Below, in pieces: positions 26,827 through 37,800 of a DNA stretch of 64,000 nt (the first letter of the stretch is position 1; each line of letters begins with the position of its first letter). This DNA comes from Pycnococcus provasolii (lineage: Eukaryota > Chlorophyta > Pseudoscourfieldiophyceae > Pseudoscourfieldiales), in the NCBI GenBank assembly GCA_049487715.1, contig CP150576.1, positions 62,001 to 126,000 of the forward strand, read 5' to 3'. A program made the position numbers and the translations under genes. Below the pieces are notes generated by a model. That model made no database searches and was not told the origin of the DNA. It saw only the letters and a list, made by a program, of their open reading frames with translations.

Positions 26827-27047
26827 ATTTACTATCCAGTGACTATCTTGTGAGTAAAAAACTAAAAGAAATGATAAAGTACTTGCTCAACCTTTCCTTG
26901 CGTCTCTGGACATGCTTTTTTCACGGAATGAGCCCAACCCCTAACTCGCCCCCACCCCCCCTGTGGCGCAGACAAACCGTTCTTCTGAGGCGTTATTCTT
27001 CTTCTTCTCGATCTTTCGTCGCGCATAAGATAAAGTTTAGTTGTTGC

Positions 27048-28094
27048 ATGGCGGGCAACGTGTACGGGTACGCGCGTTCGCCGCGCCGGCGTCCTCTCGC
27101 CCTCGAGTCGTCATCCTCCTCAGACGAAGACGAAGACGAAGACTCCTCCTCTCCTTCCCCTGTTAAGCCTTCCTCGTCGTTTGTCGCCCTGGTCTCTGTC
27201 GTCCCTCGTCACACGTTTTCTCGTAGTACTACTTCTCGTAGTGCTCGCGTTTTATCGGACGTGCGTCTCGGAGACAGGCTTATCGTTCTGCAGAAGCGTG
27301 AGGACGCGAACGGCACGCTTTGGTACAAAGCGCGCACCGCCGATGACGTGGAGGGGTGGATTAAGGCGTCGTGCGTGAGACGTGCGGCAGAACTCGATGT
27401 CGCGGACGTCGCCTCGGCGTACGTGACGAGAGGTGGTGCGACCCAGCGAACGTCATTGAAGACGGGTGAGCTGAGAGAGGGCAGCGTCGCGTTGCTAGGG
27501 AAGTGCCACGAGGTGGACACGGAAAGCCTGGAAGAGAGTCTGCACGCAACAAGGCTCACGGCGGCAGCGCTGCGGCAGCGGAGGAGGCGAATCAAGGCAC
27601 TGCTAGGAACGCCGGACCCGACGTTAGCCATTAAGCCAGCCTACCGTCCTGTGGTGGTTGACGCGCTGGGCGTCGATGGAGGCACTTCGGCGACGGGTGT
27701 GGCGCCCACATCCTCCGTCGCTAATGCAGACCTCGCTGATCTCGACGAAGAAGCTTTGACGTGGGAGCTCGAGCGCATCGAGAGCCTGCTTGCCGTCGCC
27801 GAGGATGGCGCAAGGGCGGTGTCGAACGACTTGAGAGATACGCGACAACTTGAGAGGTACGAGAGCGGCCGTGAGACGCGCGACGTGCTTGAGAATGGTG
27901 AGCGGCGCGCTCTCATGGAGGCGCGGCTTGGACGAGAGGTGACGAAGGCGGATGTTGAAGCTGAACTTGGCCTTCCGTGGGAGGAAAGGAGGCGACGCGT
28001 GGCGGAAGGAGCAGACGCCATGCTTTCCCAAGGATATCGCCCAATGCTGCCTGCCACCGTGTCGTACACCGATAACAAAAAACTTTGTATGTAA
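27048..28094 (+). CDS. SH3b-like domain protein of unknown function
   Basis: 348 residues from ATG 27048. A longer form from ATG 26928 adds 40 residues that look like a mitochondrial presequence (LWRRQTVLLRRYSSSSRSF), but that ATG lies within a promoter-type CCCAACCCCTAACTC motif, so I chose 27048. An acidic Ser/Asp/Glu stretch comes first. Then RVLSDVRLGDRLIVLQK and ANGTLWYKARTADDVEGWIK (about 65-110) look like a bacterial-type SH3b fold. The rest is predicted helical and charged (ELERIESLLAVAEDG, EAELGLPWEERRRR). Family unknown. The longest open frame overlaps the MATE 3' end, but that part is not coding. Confidence 0.55.
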   Translation: MAGNVYGYARSPRRRPLALESSSSSDEDEDEDSSSPSPVKPSSSFVALVSVVPRHTFSRSTTSRSARVLSDVRLGDRLIVLQKREDANGTLWYKARTADDVEGWIKASCVRRAAELDVADVASAYVTRGGATQRTSLKTGELREGSVALLGKCHEVDTESLEESLHATRLTAAALRQRRRRIKALLGTPDPTLAIKPAYRPVVVDALGVDGGTSATGVAPTSSVANADLADLDEEALTWELERIESLLAVAEDGARAVSNDLRDTRQLERYESGRETRDVLENGERRALMEARLGREVTKADVEAELGLPWEERRRRVAEGADAMLSQGYRPMLPATVSYTDNKKLCM

Positions 28095-28154
28095 CTACTG
28101 TAGTTGGTTGATTCTTCTTCTTTTGAATAAAAATGAAACAATTCACGCTATTAT

Positions 28155-29141
28155 TCACACGAAGTTGCCACAGACCAGAACGGCAATGAGTGACGCTAGG
28201 CTCGTCTGCAAAACGTTGACGACGTCGTTCGTCAGCAGTGCGACAATGCCCGTGCTTTCCTCGCTCTTCGTCTGCACGGTGGCACCGAGGATCGACTCGG
28301 CGTAGTTTGCAATCACCGCTGAGACGAAGACGAGCGCGGCCACGGATGGCGACGACGCGAGGCCTAGAGGGAGTGAGACGACGGACATCGCGAATGCCGC
28401 AGCGACTCCTGCCAACGATCCTTCCAATGATACCGCCCCCTCCGTTCCACGTGGAACCTCGCGGAATGTCGTCGACAGGTATGTGCGCGTTCCATAAGCC
28501 TTTCCAATCTCCGAGCTCGTCGTGTCGCCCAGCTTCGACGCGAAGCACGCCGCAAAACCTGCGGCGAACGTTTCGTACGAGCCCGTCGCGAGCGCAAAGG
28601 CGGCGCAGATAGCGGCAGCCAGTCCTGATCCCCACACCGACCGCCACGTGCGCTTACCTCCACGCGCCTCGGCGATGCCCTCCTTCTCCTTCTGCGCCAG
28701 CTTGACCTTCGTGACTGCTGTTCCGAAGAGGAAGTACAGGCACACCATGCCATATCCACCCGCCCCGAACGCCGCGAATGCGAGCGTTCCTAGTACAAAC
28801 GCGTTGACGATTCCAACGGCGTCGAGTCCCTTCGCAAGAACCTTGTATCCAGCAACGGTCACCGCGCCACTCGCTATTGTGCCTACGAGCAGGCCTGGGT
28901 GCGCCGACGTAACTGCGGCGATGATGTCACCACCTGCTGCACCTGTGGACTGACAGGGTAGGATGCGACTAGACTTTGAAGGATGCGACTTTGTCCTCCT
29001 GCGAGGAGTAGAGAGTAGATACGATGCTGCAGGACAACGAGATTGAAAATGAACGCAAGGGGTTGACATGGGAGCGCGTAGGTTGTGAGGACGACGCATC
29101 GTCATTGTCATTGTCGTCGTCATTGTCGTCGGCGCCGGCAT
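28155..29141 (-). CDS. VTE6: VTE6-like phytyl-phosphate kinase (DUF92/TMEM19 family)
   Basis: 328 residues from ATG 29141 (TTG opens the frame). A Met/Thr-rich then basic N-terminus of about 65 residues fits a plastid transit peptide. The DUF92 domain has six to seven TM segments and the conserved loop FASKLGDTTSSEIGKAYG, then STTFREVPRGTEGAVSLEG, close to plant VTE6. VTE6 phosphorylates phytyl phosphate to phytyl diphosphate at the chloroplast envelope, recycling chlorophyll-derived phytol into tocopherol. Its promoter holds TTAGGGTTTGGGTTAGGG. Convergent with the SH3b gene (60-bp spacer). Confidence 0.82.
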   Translation of the reverse strand: MPAPTTMTTTMTMTMRRPHNLRAPMSTPCVHFQSRCPAASYLLSTPRRRTKSHPSKSSRILPCQSTGAAGGDIIAAVTSAHPGLLVGTIASGAVTVAGYKVLAKGLDAVGIVNAFVLGTLAFAAFGAGGYGMVCLYFLFGTAVTKVKLAQKEKEGIAEARGGKRTWRSVWGSGLAAAICAAFALATGSYETFAAGFAACFASKLGDTTSSEIGKAYGTRTYLSTTFREVPRGTEGAVSLEGSLAGVAAAFAMSVVSLPLGLASSPSVAALVFVSAVIANYAESILGATVQTKSEESTGIVALLTNDVVNVLQTSLASLIAVLVCGNFV

Positions 29142-29204
29142 GACGACTTGAGTCAAATCCCAAGAAGGGAAATCGAAATTCTAACCTGAAAATCTTAAAT
29201 CTCT

Positions 29205-29240
29205 CCCCGGTTAGGGTTTGGGTTAGGGTTATCTTGCCTA
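29205..29240. promoter_or_regulatory. Telo-box-like motif pair upstream of the VTE6-like gene
   Basis: GGTTAGGGTTTGGGTTAGGG lies at about 29210-29229, some 70 bp upstream of the VTE6-like start. It is the reverse complement of the AACCCTAA motifs in other spacers here. Confidence 0.45.
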
Positions 29241-29388
29241 GGGCTCTTCTTCCTCTCCCTCTCGTCTTCTTCCGGACAGGTTTCCGTGACTCCGTGGACA
29301 TGGGCACCTGGTAAGATAGTGCAAGGTATCTATTAAATGTTGACCGATACATGCCTCCTCCTCCTCCTTTGTCGCCATTGTTTCAGTC

Positions 29389-32300
29389 TTACGCTCCATG
29401 CGCAACCTTCCTTGCATCGATGGCGAGAGTTGTGAGCATCTCCCGAAAATGATGCATGTCCAAACTTCTCGACGATGCGAACATCGCACGAATCGCGCGG
29501 AGCATTTCGTCCGTGTCCAGTTTACTAACCCACTTCTGGATCGACTTGCGCATAGAATCCATCACGTCGCCCGAGGCTGCTTGAAGCAGTCCGCCCTGCA
29601 CGTGATCTCGGAGCAGCGAAACCAGAGAAGTAGGATCGAGGCGAGAAAACATAGCCTTCATCGCCTCCGCTCCACCTGTGCTGATCGTGTACTCACTCAT
29701 TACCTCACGAAGCAATGCCGCAGCTTCCGATGGGCTCGCGCTCCCCAGTCGCTCGCGAAGCATTGCGGAAATCTCGGCAGGGCTCAAACCAGAGACAGCG
29801 CTATCCGCAAGCGCGGGGATCGACTGGCGAAGGCGTGCGAGCATAGATTCGAGATTCTCGCGTGCGATCGGGACAGACTCCAGCACTTTCGTCACGATCT
29901 CCGAAATGAACGAATTGCCTTGGAGCTTAGCAATTGCCCCGGAAATGTTCGCCAGAGCGGCTGAATGCGCCTCGGGCGAAAGCTTCGCGAGGCTATCCTG
30001 CGCGAGTGATGACAGCCGTTCCATGGGAACGACAGCCGCACATTTAGCAATGGCATCGTCCGCAACAGAGCGCATCAGCTCGACGAGGCTTCCCGCCCTT
30101 GCAATCGCATCGGACAGGATTTCCCTGATCGCCTCCTGCGCAGCTTGCGGATCTTGCCGAATTTGCTGGAATGCCGCGGTGGCCATCGCGCGAACGGATT
30201 CTGCACTCGCCTGGGCGGATGTGACAGCCTCGATCATCCTCGCCTTAGAGGCTGCAGCCAAGCCATTGCCTGCAGAAGGGTCCCAGTCCGCCGGCAGCAT
30301 AGCTGGATTCACGCTGCTGATCACCTCGACGAGGGTGGTGCCGTCGAGACGCTCGAGCAGCGCCTGTACACCACCGCGAAGCTTGTCAACCGGTGCTGTA
30401 GCTGCCCACCGCTCGAGAAGGGCGTCGCCGAGTGGGCGCGCATGTGCGAGAGCGCTTGCCCCAAGTGCCTTCGCCTGGTCCAATGGCAGTGAAGAGAGAA
30501 TCGAAAGCGCAGTATCGTGGACCGTCTTCACGTCAACCTTCTCAGCCATTTGTGATGCAAGTCGTCGAATCGTGTCAACCGGCGCTGCGTTGAGGGCTAG
30601 ATCGGCGACGGCTGCTTGCAGCTGTGCCACGAGACGCTCAAACGATGCGCGCACCGTAGCCATAAGTTGCTCCGCCTGCGTGCGTATCGCCACTGTCATC
30701 GCGTCAGCGGAACCTGACGACGTGTTTGAAGCTCCAGAGCGCGATGTGAGCGCGAGAATGCCCTCATGCGCCATCGCTTGGTAAGCAAGTTCGCGAATCG
30801 ACGTGAGCACCTTGCCACGCGACAGGGAGTTGGCCGTCGCCCAGAGCTTCTTCGCTCGGCCGCCCGTCTCGCCCAGTAGCGATATTACCGCGGGCGGGAT
30901 GTTTGCCGATTTGAGCATCTCGACGACGTCGTCGAATGATGGAATCTTGACGGCGTTCAACGTTCCCGCGATGCCGTCGAGATGTCCAAACGTTGAGAGT
31001 ATTGATGAGATATCTTTGGGCGCGGTGCCCTGCAGAGCATTCTTTGCGAATGCAAGCGCAGTACTGGCCGAGCTTATCGCCGACTCAAGTGATTTATTCG
31101 AAGTATTGCCGAGCTTAAGCTCTCGCACCCTTGTGATGGCTTCCTCAATGGCTTCGGATATCTTGCGGTGACGCAGACCCTCCGTCTCAGGACTCTTCTT
31201 CTCATCGTCGCCAGAAGATTGGTCCGTTGATAACGCCGCGAGCAGAGGACGCAACGCATTGTTAGCGTTGATGCCAAGCGATTCGAATTGTGCATTAGCT
31301 GCGGAGAGAAGTTCCACCAGGCTATCGCGAACCTGTCCTCTTAGAAGGCTCTTATCTTCGCTCTCGATGTAGGCGATGACAAATCGAGCAACGGGACTCG
31401 ACTCTCGCAGGCTTTTCACAATCGCGAGGCGAATCGTTTCAATGTCCAGTTTGCGGGCTGCTTCACGAGGCACCGTGACCTTCACACGTTGAGATGTAGA
31501 TCGCTCCAGCACGGCTAAGGACTTATTCACCAGATGCTCATTGATGCTAAGCTGAAAGTCGAGAACCGAACGTTCTGCTGGAATCGTAGGCGGAAGCACA
31601 CCAGCGTCGATGGCTTTCTGCCGTATTCCTTTCACCGCCAGCCTCTCAGCTTCCTCGACCCAATTGCTTCCGCGCAAGTCTTTATGGGATGCATCATTGA
31701 CGCCCATGAGCTGCAGCATCTGCAGCACGCGACTCTTCAAAGCGCGCTCGATGAGCCAGATCAGCTGGCTAATGCTATACTCATGCACATCCGCTGGAGC
31801 AGGCTTACCCTCTAGCAGCTCGACGGTCGACTGGACAATCGGAACCAACTTGGATCGCATAGCATCCACAGCGTCGCTGATGGGCACATTTATCCACGAC
31901 CTGTCATCGATCTTGCTTGTCGTCTTCGAGGCGATGCCAAGTCTAATCACGATGGTCCCCACCGTTTCGCTGGCCCTTTCGCTTGCCAGCGAAAAGGCTG
32001 AGCTTGCGTATGTGATCGCCTTTTGCGTTTCGGGCGAATTTAATACAAGCCGAAGCGCCTGATACTGAGGCAGCGCCGTAACAGCGGCAGGTACATCAGG
32101 TATAAGCATCGAGAATCGCTTAGCAAGGGAGCTGAATGTTAGCGTCCCTTCGTGCATCTCGATAGCTATGCCCCGCAGGATAGGCATTCGTGCGTCGATG
32201 AGTCCGACCAACTCGCGCACCACGCGCACGTAGGCGGAAAGCGGTGCGCCGAAAGCCTTTTCAAGGTCCGTGAACGCAGATGCCAAGTTAATGAGCGGCT

Positions 32301-34611
32301 CGCGCAAGACTTGCTCGTACGACACAATCAGCTGCTTGATCAAATCTTCGGCGGTCACCGCCTCTGGTGGTGCAACATCCTTCTCCCCACTGCCTTTTTC
32401 ATCCTTGGTATCTTTGTCCGCGTCATCGGCACTTGAGCCGGTCGCGCGCTCAATCGCCTTTGTAATAGAGTCGGCAAAGTTCTTCAAGCGAATGATGGGC
32501 AGGAGCAATTGAACCATCAGCTCGCTGAGTACGAGTATCAAGGTTCCAATGACTGTAAGGACAAGCCCAAGGAGCACGTAAAGGTTCGAGACAGCGAGCG
32601 CCCTCGAACGTGCTCTCATGTCCACGCAGACGATAGTCTGGCAGCCGCTCGTCCTTAACTGATCGTCCATCCGCCCGAACTTGATCTTGCACGTTTGGAG
32701 ATCAAATTCAGTATCATTGTTTGTCATGACCAGCTTATAGCCAGCAAATAGCATTTCGCTCGGCTGCCGAACTTGCGCAAATCGCCCCGTCGTCGTGTTC
32801 GTCGCAAAGTCATACCCATCGAGGTACTGCATGATCATTGCATCGTTGACCATGAAAGCGAAGACTTCGGTGCCATTTGGCTTAAGTTCCCAAAAGTTTT
32901 CAGCCATGAGAACTTTGGAGAATCCGCTAGTAAACGCTGTGCCCAGAGGCCACGCCATGACGTAGGTTTGTAAGTAGAAGGAGTACAGTTCTGTATTGAA
33001 AAGCTTGTAGTATTCCATCGTAGAAAATAAGCCCTTCTGGCTCCAGTATTCGTAATTCCATGAGCCATCATCGTTGATGCCCTCCTCATCGAATGAATAA
33101 TCAACGCTGCCCTCATGTTCCGAGAGCGAGCGTCGTCGTCGTTGTAGTAGCTGTTGTTGTCTCAAGTGTCGACCATGGCCGTACTTCTGAATGTCAATAT
33201 TACGTCGACGTGCATTCAAACTGGCGCTGTTCTTCATATCCTGCGGTACCCCATCGCCTGCACTTAATTTTGTTTCGCCGTCGATGCTGCCATCGTCGTT
33301 GGTGCCATTCGGCTTCAATTCAGGGTCATAATCGAATAAGTTATCCAAAATGTTATTCTGGATGGTAGCATCCATGGCGCGTGTCTCTGCTGCATAATGA
33401 GACTCCATTGCTCCAATTAAAGAGCGATCGTAGTGGGACGGCAAGCTGCCGCTGAGCAGGTACGTTGAGACGCACGTGATCACGATGGCGGCACCCGCCA
33501 GGACAATCTTGCCGCTAATGGATCTGAGCATGCGCGACGCGCTGTTGCTGGGCTTCGCCTCATCTTCGTCATTAGCCGTACTTTCGTCGACACCGCTCGC
33601 CGCCTGCTTGTCCTCGACTTTTTCAACCGTGGAAGCCTTCGTATCATTGGGCTTAGACTTAGATTTCTTTCCAAGCTCCTCGTCGCCGTCGCCATCCTTC
33701 TCTTTGTCATCGCCACCACTTTCCTTGCCTTCGCCGTCGTCATCCTTCTTTGAAGATGCCAGAATCCTGCTTACGCGCTCATTCAAGCTCACGAGCACGT
33801 CGACGAATGCGCCGAGCACGGTGCTGCACTTGAGCATGCGAAAGACGTGTCCCCAAATTTCACGCATCTGTACCAAGTTCCAGAGCTCTGGGCCGGTGTA
33901 TGTCGAGTCACCGAGGCAGGCCATTATGAACCAGTCGCACAGGAGCAGCGCACCCCACGCGGCGAAGAAGTCCATGAGAAACGTCGTAGACATGAGGTAG
34001 TGCAGACGGAACGCGTACGTCTGCAGAAGACAGTCGAGTGCGAGATACGCCGTGCACGCTGTGTAGACGATTTCGAGCTCGTCGTCGTACTTGCGGTTCA
34101 TCTGCAGCTTCTGAATCTGCGGCATGAATACGATGATGAAGCCAACGCCGAGAGACCAGAGGACGTATAGCCGCGATGCAAGCACCTCACGCGCGACGAT
34201 TCGAACCTTGTCGTCATCGTCCGTGATGTGCACAGCCGTCGTCGCCAGAGGAGTCGCGCTATGCTTGTCTGATTCGTGGAAGAGGTCGACGTGGAATATG
34301 ACGAGCGGCTCAAACTCCTGCCTTTGAAAAATAGGGATATCGACGACGGCATCCTCGCCCGGTCTCAGCGTGACGAGCGTCGTCACCGCGCCGAAGTGCT
34401 CACCAGCGGAAGCGCCTGTCGCGCCGTGTCCGCTTCGCGTCTTGACCAGCACTTGCACCGCCGCGTCTTGAGCGGCCGCCAAGGAACCAAGCTCCTGCTC
34501 TTGCTCCTTAGCTTTGGGGGCCAGCGTCACAGTCACGGACGCGACGCCGTCGGACTCACGCACGCGGTACCGAGATAAACTGAACTCCACGGGAGACTTC
34601 GGGGACGCCAT
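29389..34611 (-). CDS. 1740-residue membrane protein: Calx-beta-like, voltage-sensor-like, sensor-like loop, long helical tail
   Basis: Starts at ATG 34611 (GTG opens the frame). N-terminal ~130 residues: a beta-sandwich resembling Calx-beta (VEFSLSRYRVRESDG, LRPGEDAVVDIPIF, ending ITDDDD). Then four hydrophobic helices (about 145-290), the fourth carrying spaced Arg/Lys, so voltage-sensor-like. An acidic cytosolic linker follows. TM5 (KIVLAGAAIVITCVSTYLL) and TM6 (YVLLGLVLTVIGTLILVLS) bracket a ~280-residue loop with NxT/S sites, like a Cache-type extracellular sensor. After TM6 comes a HAMP-like stretch (PIIRLKNFADSITKAI). About 960 residues of Ala/Ser/Leu-rich helices with no recognisable cyclase, kinase or phosphatase domain complete it. 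Function unknown. It is downstream of, and same-strand as, a cyclic-nucleotide-binding protein. Confidence 0.7.
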   Translation of the reverse strand: MASPKSPVEFSLSRYRVRESDGVASVTVTLAPKAKEQEQELGSLAAAQDAAVQVLVKTRSGHGATGASAGEHFGAVTTLVTLRPGEDAVVDIPIFQRQEFEPLVIFHVDLFHESDKHSATPLATTAVHITDDDDKVRIVAREVLASRLYVLWSLGVGFIIVFMPQIQKLQMNRKYDDELEIVYTACTAYLALDCLLQTYAFRLHYLMSTTFLMDFFAAWGALLLCDWFIMACLGDSTYTGPELWNLVQMREIWGHVFRMLKCSTVLGAFVDVLVSLNERVSRILASSKKDDDGEGKESGGDDKEKDGDGDEELGKKSKSKPNDTKASTVEKVEDKQAASGVDESTANDEDEAKPSNSASRMLRSISGKIVLAGAAIVITCVSTYLLSGSLPSHYDRSLIGAMESHYAAETRAMDATIQNNILDNLFDYDPELKPNGTNDDGSIDGETKLSAGDGVPQDMKNSASLNARRRNIDIQKYGHGRHLRQQQLLQRRRRSLSEHEGSVDYSFDEEGINDDGSWNYEYWSQKGLFSTMEYYKLFNTELYSFYLQTYVMAWPLGTAFTSGFSKVLMAENFWELKPNGTEVFAFMVNDAMIMQYLDGYDFATNTTTGRFAQVRQPSEMLFAGYKLVMTNNDTEFDLQTCKIKFGRMDDQLRTSGCQTIVCVDMRARSRALAVSNLYVLLGLVLTVIGTLILVLSELMVQLLLPIIRLKNFADSITKAIERATGSSADDADKDTKDEKGSGEKDVAPPEAVTAEDLIKQLIVSYEQVLREPLINLASAFTDLEKAFGAPLSAYVRVVRELVGLIDARMPILRGIAIEMHEGTLTFSSLAKRFSMLIPDVPAAVTALPQYQALRLVLNSPETQKAITYASSAFSLASERASETVGTIVIRLGIASKTTSKIDDRSWINVPISDAVDAMRSKLVPIVQSTVELLEGKPAPADVHEYSISQLIWLIERALKSRVLQMLQLMGVNDASHKDLRGSNWVEEAERLAVKGIRQKAIDAGVLPPTIPAERSVLDFQLSINEHLVNKSLAVLERSTSQRVKVTVPREAARKLDIETIRLAIVKSLRESSPVARFVIAYIESEDKSLLRGQVRDSLVELLSAANAQFESLGINANNALRPLLAALSTDQSSGDDEKKSPETEGLRHRKISEAIEEAITRVRELKLGNTSNKSLESAISSASTALAFAKNALQGTAPKDISSILSTFGHLDGIAGTLNAVKIPSFDDVVEMLKSANIPPAVISLLGETGGRAKKLWATANSLSRGKVLTSIRELAYQAMAHEGILALTSRSGASNTSSGSADAMTVAIRTQAEQLMATVRASFERLVAQLQAAVADLALNAAPVDTIRRLASQMAEKVDVKTVHDTALSILSSLPLDQAKALGASALAHARPLGDALLERWAATAPVDKLRGGVQALLERLDGTTLVEVISSVNPAMLPADWDPSAGNGLAAASKARMIEAVTSAQASAESVRAMATAAFQQIRQDPQAAQEAIREILSDAIARAGSLVELMRSVADDAIAKCAAVVPMERLSSLAQDSLAKLSPEAHSAALANISGAIAKLQGNSFISEIVTKVLESVPIARENLESMLARLRQSIPALADSAVSGLSPAEISAMLRERLGSASPSEAAALLREVMSEYTISTGGAEAMKAMFSRLDPTSLVSLLRDHVQGGLLQAASGDVMDSMRKSIQKWVSKLDTDEMLRAIRAMFASSRSLDMHHFREMLTTLAIDARKVAHGA

Positions 34612-34827
34612 GATTCGGGGCACCCTGAAGCTGAAACAACGGGAGGGAGTTTGATTTCACGGGAGGGACGTCACGTGATCAAAAGACCAAAAGAGCAAAA
34701 GGGGGGGAGTGAGGGGTTTCACCTAAGAAAGGGGTTTCACCTAGGGGATTCCCAAACCCCCAATCCAATCCAATGGTCAAGGCTCATTATCACTTGCCTT
34801 TCTAAGATAAAATTTACAGATGACGTA

Positions 34828-37800
34828 TCACGACCACGGGCGGGACGGGTTCCTTGGGGGGTTCCTTGGCCCTGGGGGGTTCCCAGGCGAAGGCGACGGC
34901 GTACGAACAGCGATCGGAAGCGGGTACAGGCAAACGGGCGACGCCGCGCGCAGAGGCTGACCATCCGTGCGCTTCGTGGGAGTGGAGGAAGGCGGGGCGC
35001 CTGCGGCGCGGTCGTTGTCCTCGAAGCGGGGAGCCGTTAGCAGGGTAAGACGCCCGCGGAAGGGGCTCGACCCACGCGCCAAGCTTCGCCGAATTTCGCC
35101 AAGTCCACGGCGGTGACCTTGCGTCAGGAAACGGGTCGAGAGAGAATTAGAGGGCATCGGCGAAGAATTCGCAAGCGTTTGCGGAGTCATCACGCGTCCG
35201 TACGTCACTGAAGCGAGGCTGGATGGAAGGCGCGGCTCGGTCGATTGAGCTCGTGCGAGTGGAGGTCGGCCATCCCTCGAAGGTGTGCTGGATGCGGAGA
35301 GCCAGCCAGCCTTATCCAACGTCGGCTTCTCACCTTGCGCAGAGAGCATGTCATCGAGCATTCGAAGCTGCCCTGGACTTTGTCGAGGAGGAACCTCAAG
35401 GCTTGAGGTCACCACCTCAACCGACGCCGGTGGTGCTCTGCTCACCTTATCCTTATGAGGCGAGGGAATGGGCGGAATCGATGGTGCAGATTCGTCAGCG
35501 TTGCCCATGCGCAGAGGATCAAGTGGACGTGGTGCATTCGTAGAAATTTCATCTCGATGTTCAAGCACACGAAGCACGTCTTTCCTCGCCTTGAGGCAAC
35601 GCGGTCGCCGGCTCGCGCGGCTCTCCACCCTGGCATTGGCGATCGCAAGAACCTGCTGGAGACTTGATTCTGGAAGCTTCTTCACCACGTCGTGGCCGGA
35701 GAGACTTAAAACCTTGCAAGGGCCATAGCATCGCACACTTACGTCGCTCACCTGGTGTCGTATTGCCTGCAGCTCGCCGGCTGCGTACCCGGGTCCCACC
35801 ATCGCCTCGATGAGGCGGCCACCCGGCTGGTTGGCCGATGCGGTGGACAGCTCTAGGCTGCCCTGGACAAGAAAGTGCACGTTCTTGCACGAGCTTTCCC
35901 CCTGACACACGAGCTCATGACCATTGGGATATTCGTGAAACCTGCACTGATATGCGAGACGTAGGAGGACCGAATGGGGGCAGATATCCTTCCAGCACGA
36001 CACCTGGCTCAGAAATCGTCCACTTTCCGCAATTCGCGTCATGTCATGGCGGCGTAGTACGCGCCGGTAGTCGTCACGAGCAAGGCATGCAAGGTCTGTG
36101 GGAGACACTGCGGCAAGCGTGGCACCGCGCGCCGCACCTTTCAGGAGGCCCGTCTCGCCCACCGCCTCTCCCGGCCCGAGCCTTGCAACCTCGTGATGGT
36201 CGGTGATGACGCTGAGGCATCCACGAATGATGACGTAAAACTCGTTCGAGGGATCTCCCTGTTCGCAGACGTGAGACGAAGTCTCGTGATGCGCAAATTT
36301 CAGTCTCTTGCACACCTCGCGTCGAAGTTGCTTGGGCAAACGCGCAAAGAACGGAAACGACGAGAACAATCCCTCGAGCTTAGTGATGTCGTCGATCGAC
36401 CGTGCAATAATTGGCGTGCGCAGGATGTCAATCGCAACGTCGGAAAAGCTCTGCCCCGCGCTTTCGTCAGCCGTTTCATCCTCGTCACCTTGACCGTCGC
36501 CAGCGGTGTCGCCATCTCTGGCTTCGTCCTCGGGCTTGACAAGCGATTTGCGCTGAGACGGTGTCGACGCCACCGCCGCCGAAGCACGGTCGTTCACGCT
36601 CTGTGATGATCCCTTCAGGCTGCGCGAGTAGGCAACCGACTCGAGGTATCTCTTGCGATCTACGGCCGCTAGCTCGCACCCGATGTCTACATCTGCGACG
36701 ATGGTTGCAGATCTCATGTCGTCACGAAGCAGCGCAAGTTCGCCGAAACAGTCGCCAACGCCGAGCGTCGCCACGTGCGCTCCGTACTGCGCCTCCCTTT
36801 CGAACATTCGAATTTTCCGGCGCTCATCCAGATTTGGCATTTCTCCGCCTACCGTAGTTGCGCGTCGGCGAACGCCGCACGACACGCGTCGTTCGGTACT
36901 CATGCGCCTCAGGTCAGATTCACTCAGCTCCTCAAACTTCGGAACATGCACGTGATCGCCATAATCTTGTTCGCCGAGGTCGCCAGACTCGCTGGACATG
37001 TGAGCATGCAACGCGGCGAGTTCTTCGTCCTCCTCCTGGCGAGGAATGCCCCCGGCGAGCAATGCGGCCGCCTTGATGGAGCTACGCCGCCGCTGCCTCT
37101 TCGCAGCCTCCTCTTCGTTCTCGCGGCCCGCCTCCTCCTCAAGCTCACGCACGGCGTCGAACGTTTCGTCGTCCATGTCGTCGTCGAACGAAAGGTTCAG
37201 CACGTACACGTCCACCGAACCTGCGAGGATGGCGTAGAAGCGGTCACCAATGTCTCCCTGTCTGAACACGAGCGAGTCGGGTGCGAACACCTCGTGCTCC
37301 ATATTACGTGCGAGGTGCCCCCTTGCCTTTGCGGGAAGCGTGGAGAGCGCGGGACTTGCGTCGAGTGCAAGGCGCAGGCTTGAGTGCTTCAGAGCCGCCT
37401 CGAACCGCTCGAGCGTGGCAACTCCAATTTCGACACCTTTGGCACCCGCGAACAGCGGCGATCCGCCCGTGTGCGCGTGAGCGACTCGGCTTGCCAGTTC
37501 GCCAGCTTCGCCCACCTTCGGCCATCCTGCGCCAACGTATGCGTCACCAGACTTAAGGGCCATGTTGCCCGACGCGTTAGAGGCTTCCCCTCTCATCACG
37601 ACGTAGAGTGCGCATTCGTTGGGCACGGGTGCGTTAGCTTGAACGCGCACGCGTTGCGTGAATGCTCGAATGACGTCGACTCTCTGTTCGTTGTCTAAGT
37701 GGTGCAGCAGTCCCGCTTCGGCGGCGAGGCGCGCGCACCGGCGTACCATGCGTCCGTCTTCGATGACAAACGAAGAAAACCTCTGTAAACGAGGAGGAGG

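Noticed and set aside
26697-27047. N-terminal extension of the SH3b-like protein overlapping the MATE gene
   Set aside because: It begins inside the MATE coding region without an ATG. Only the ATGs at 26928 and 27048 are plausible starts.
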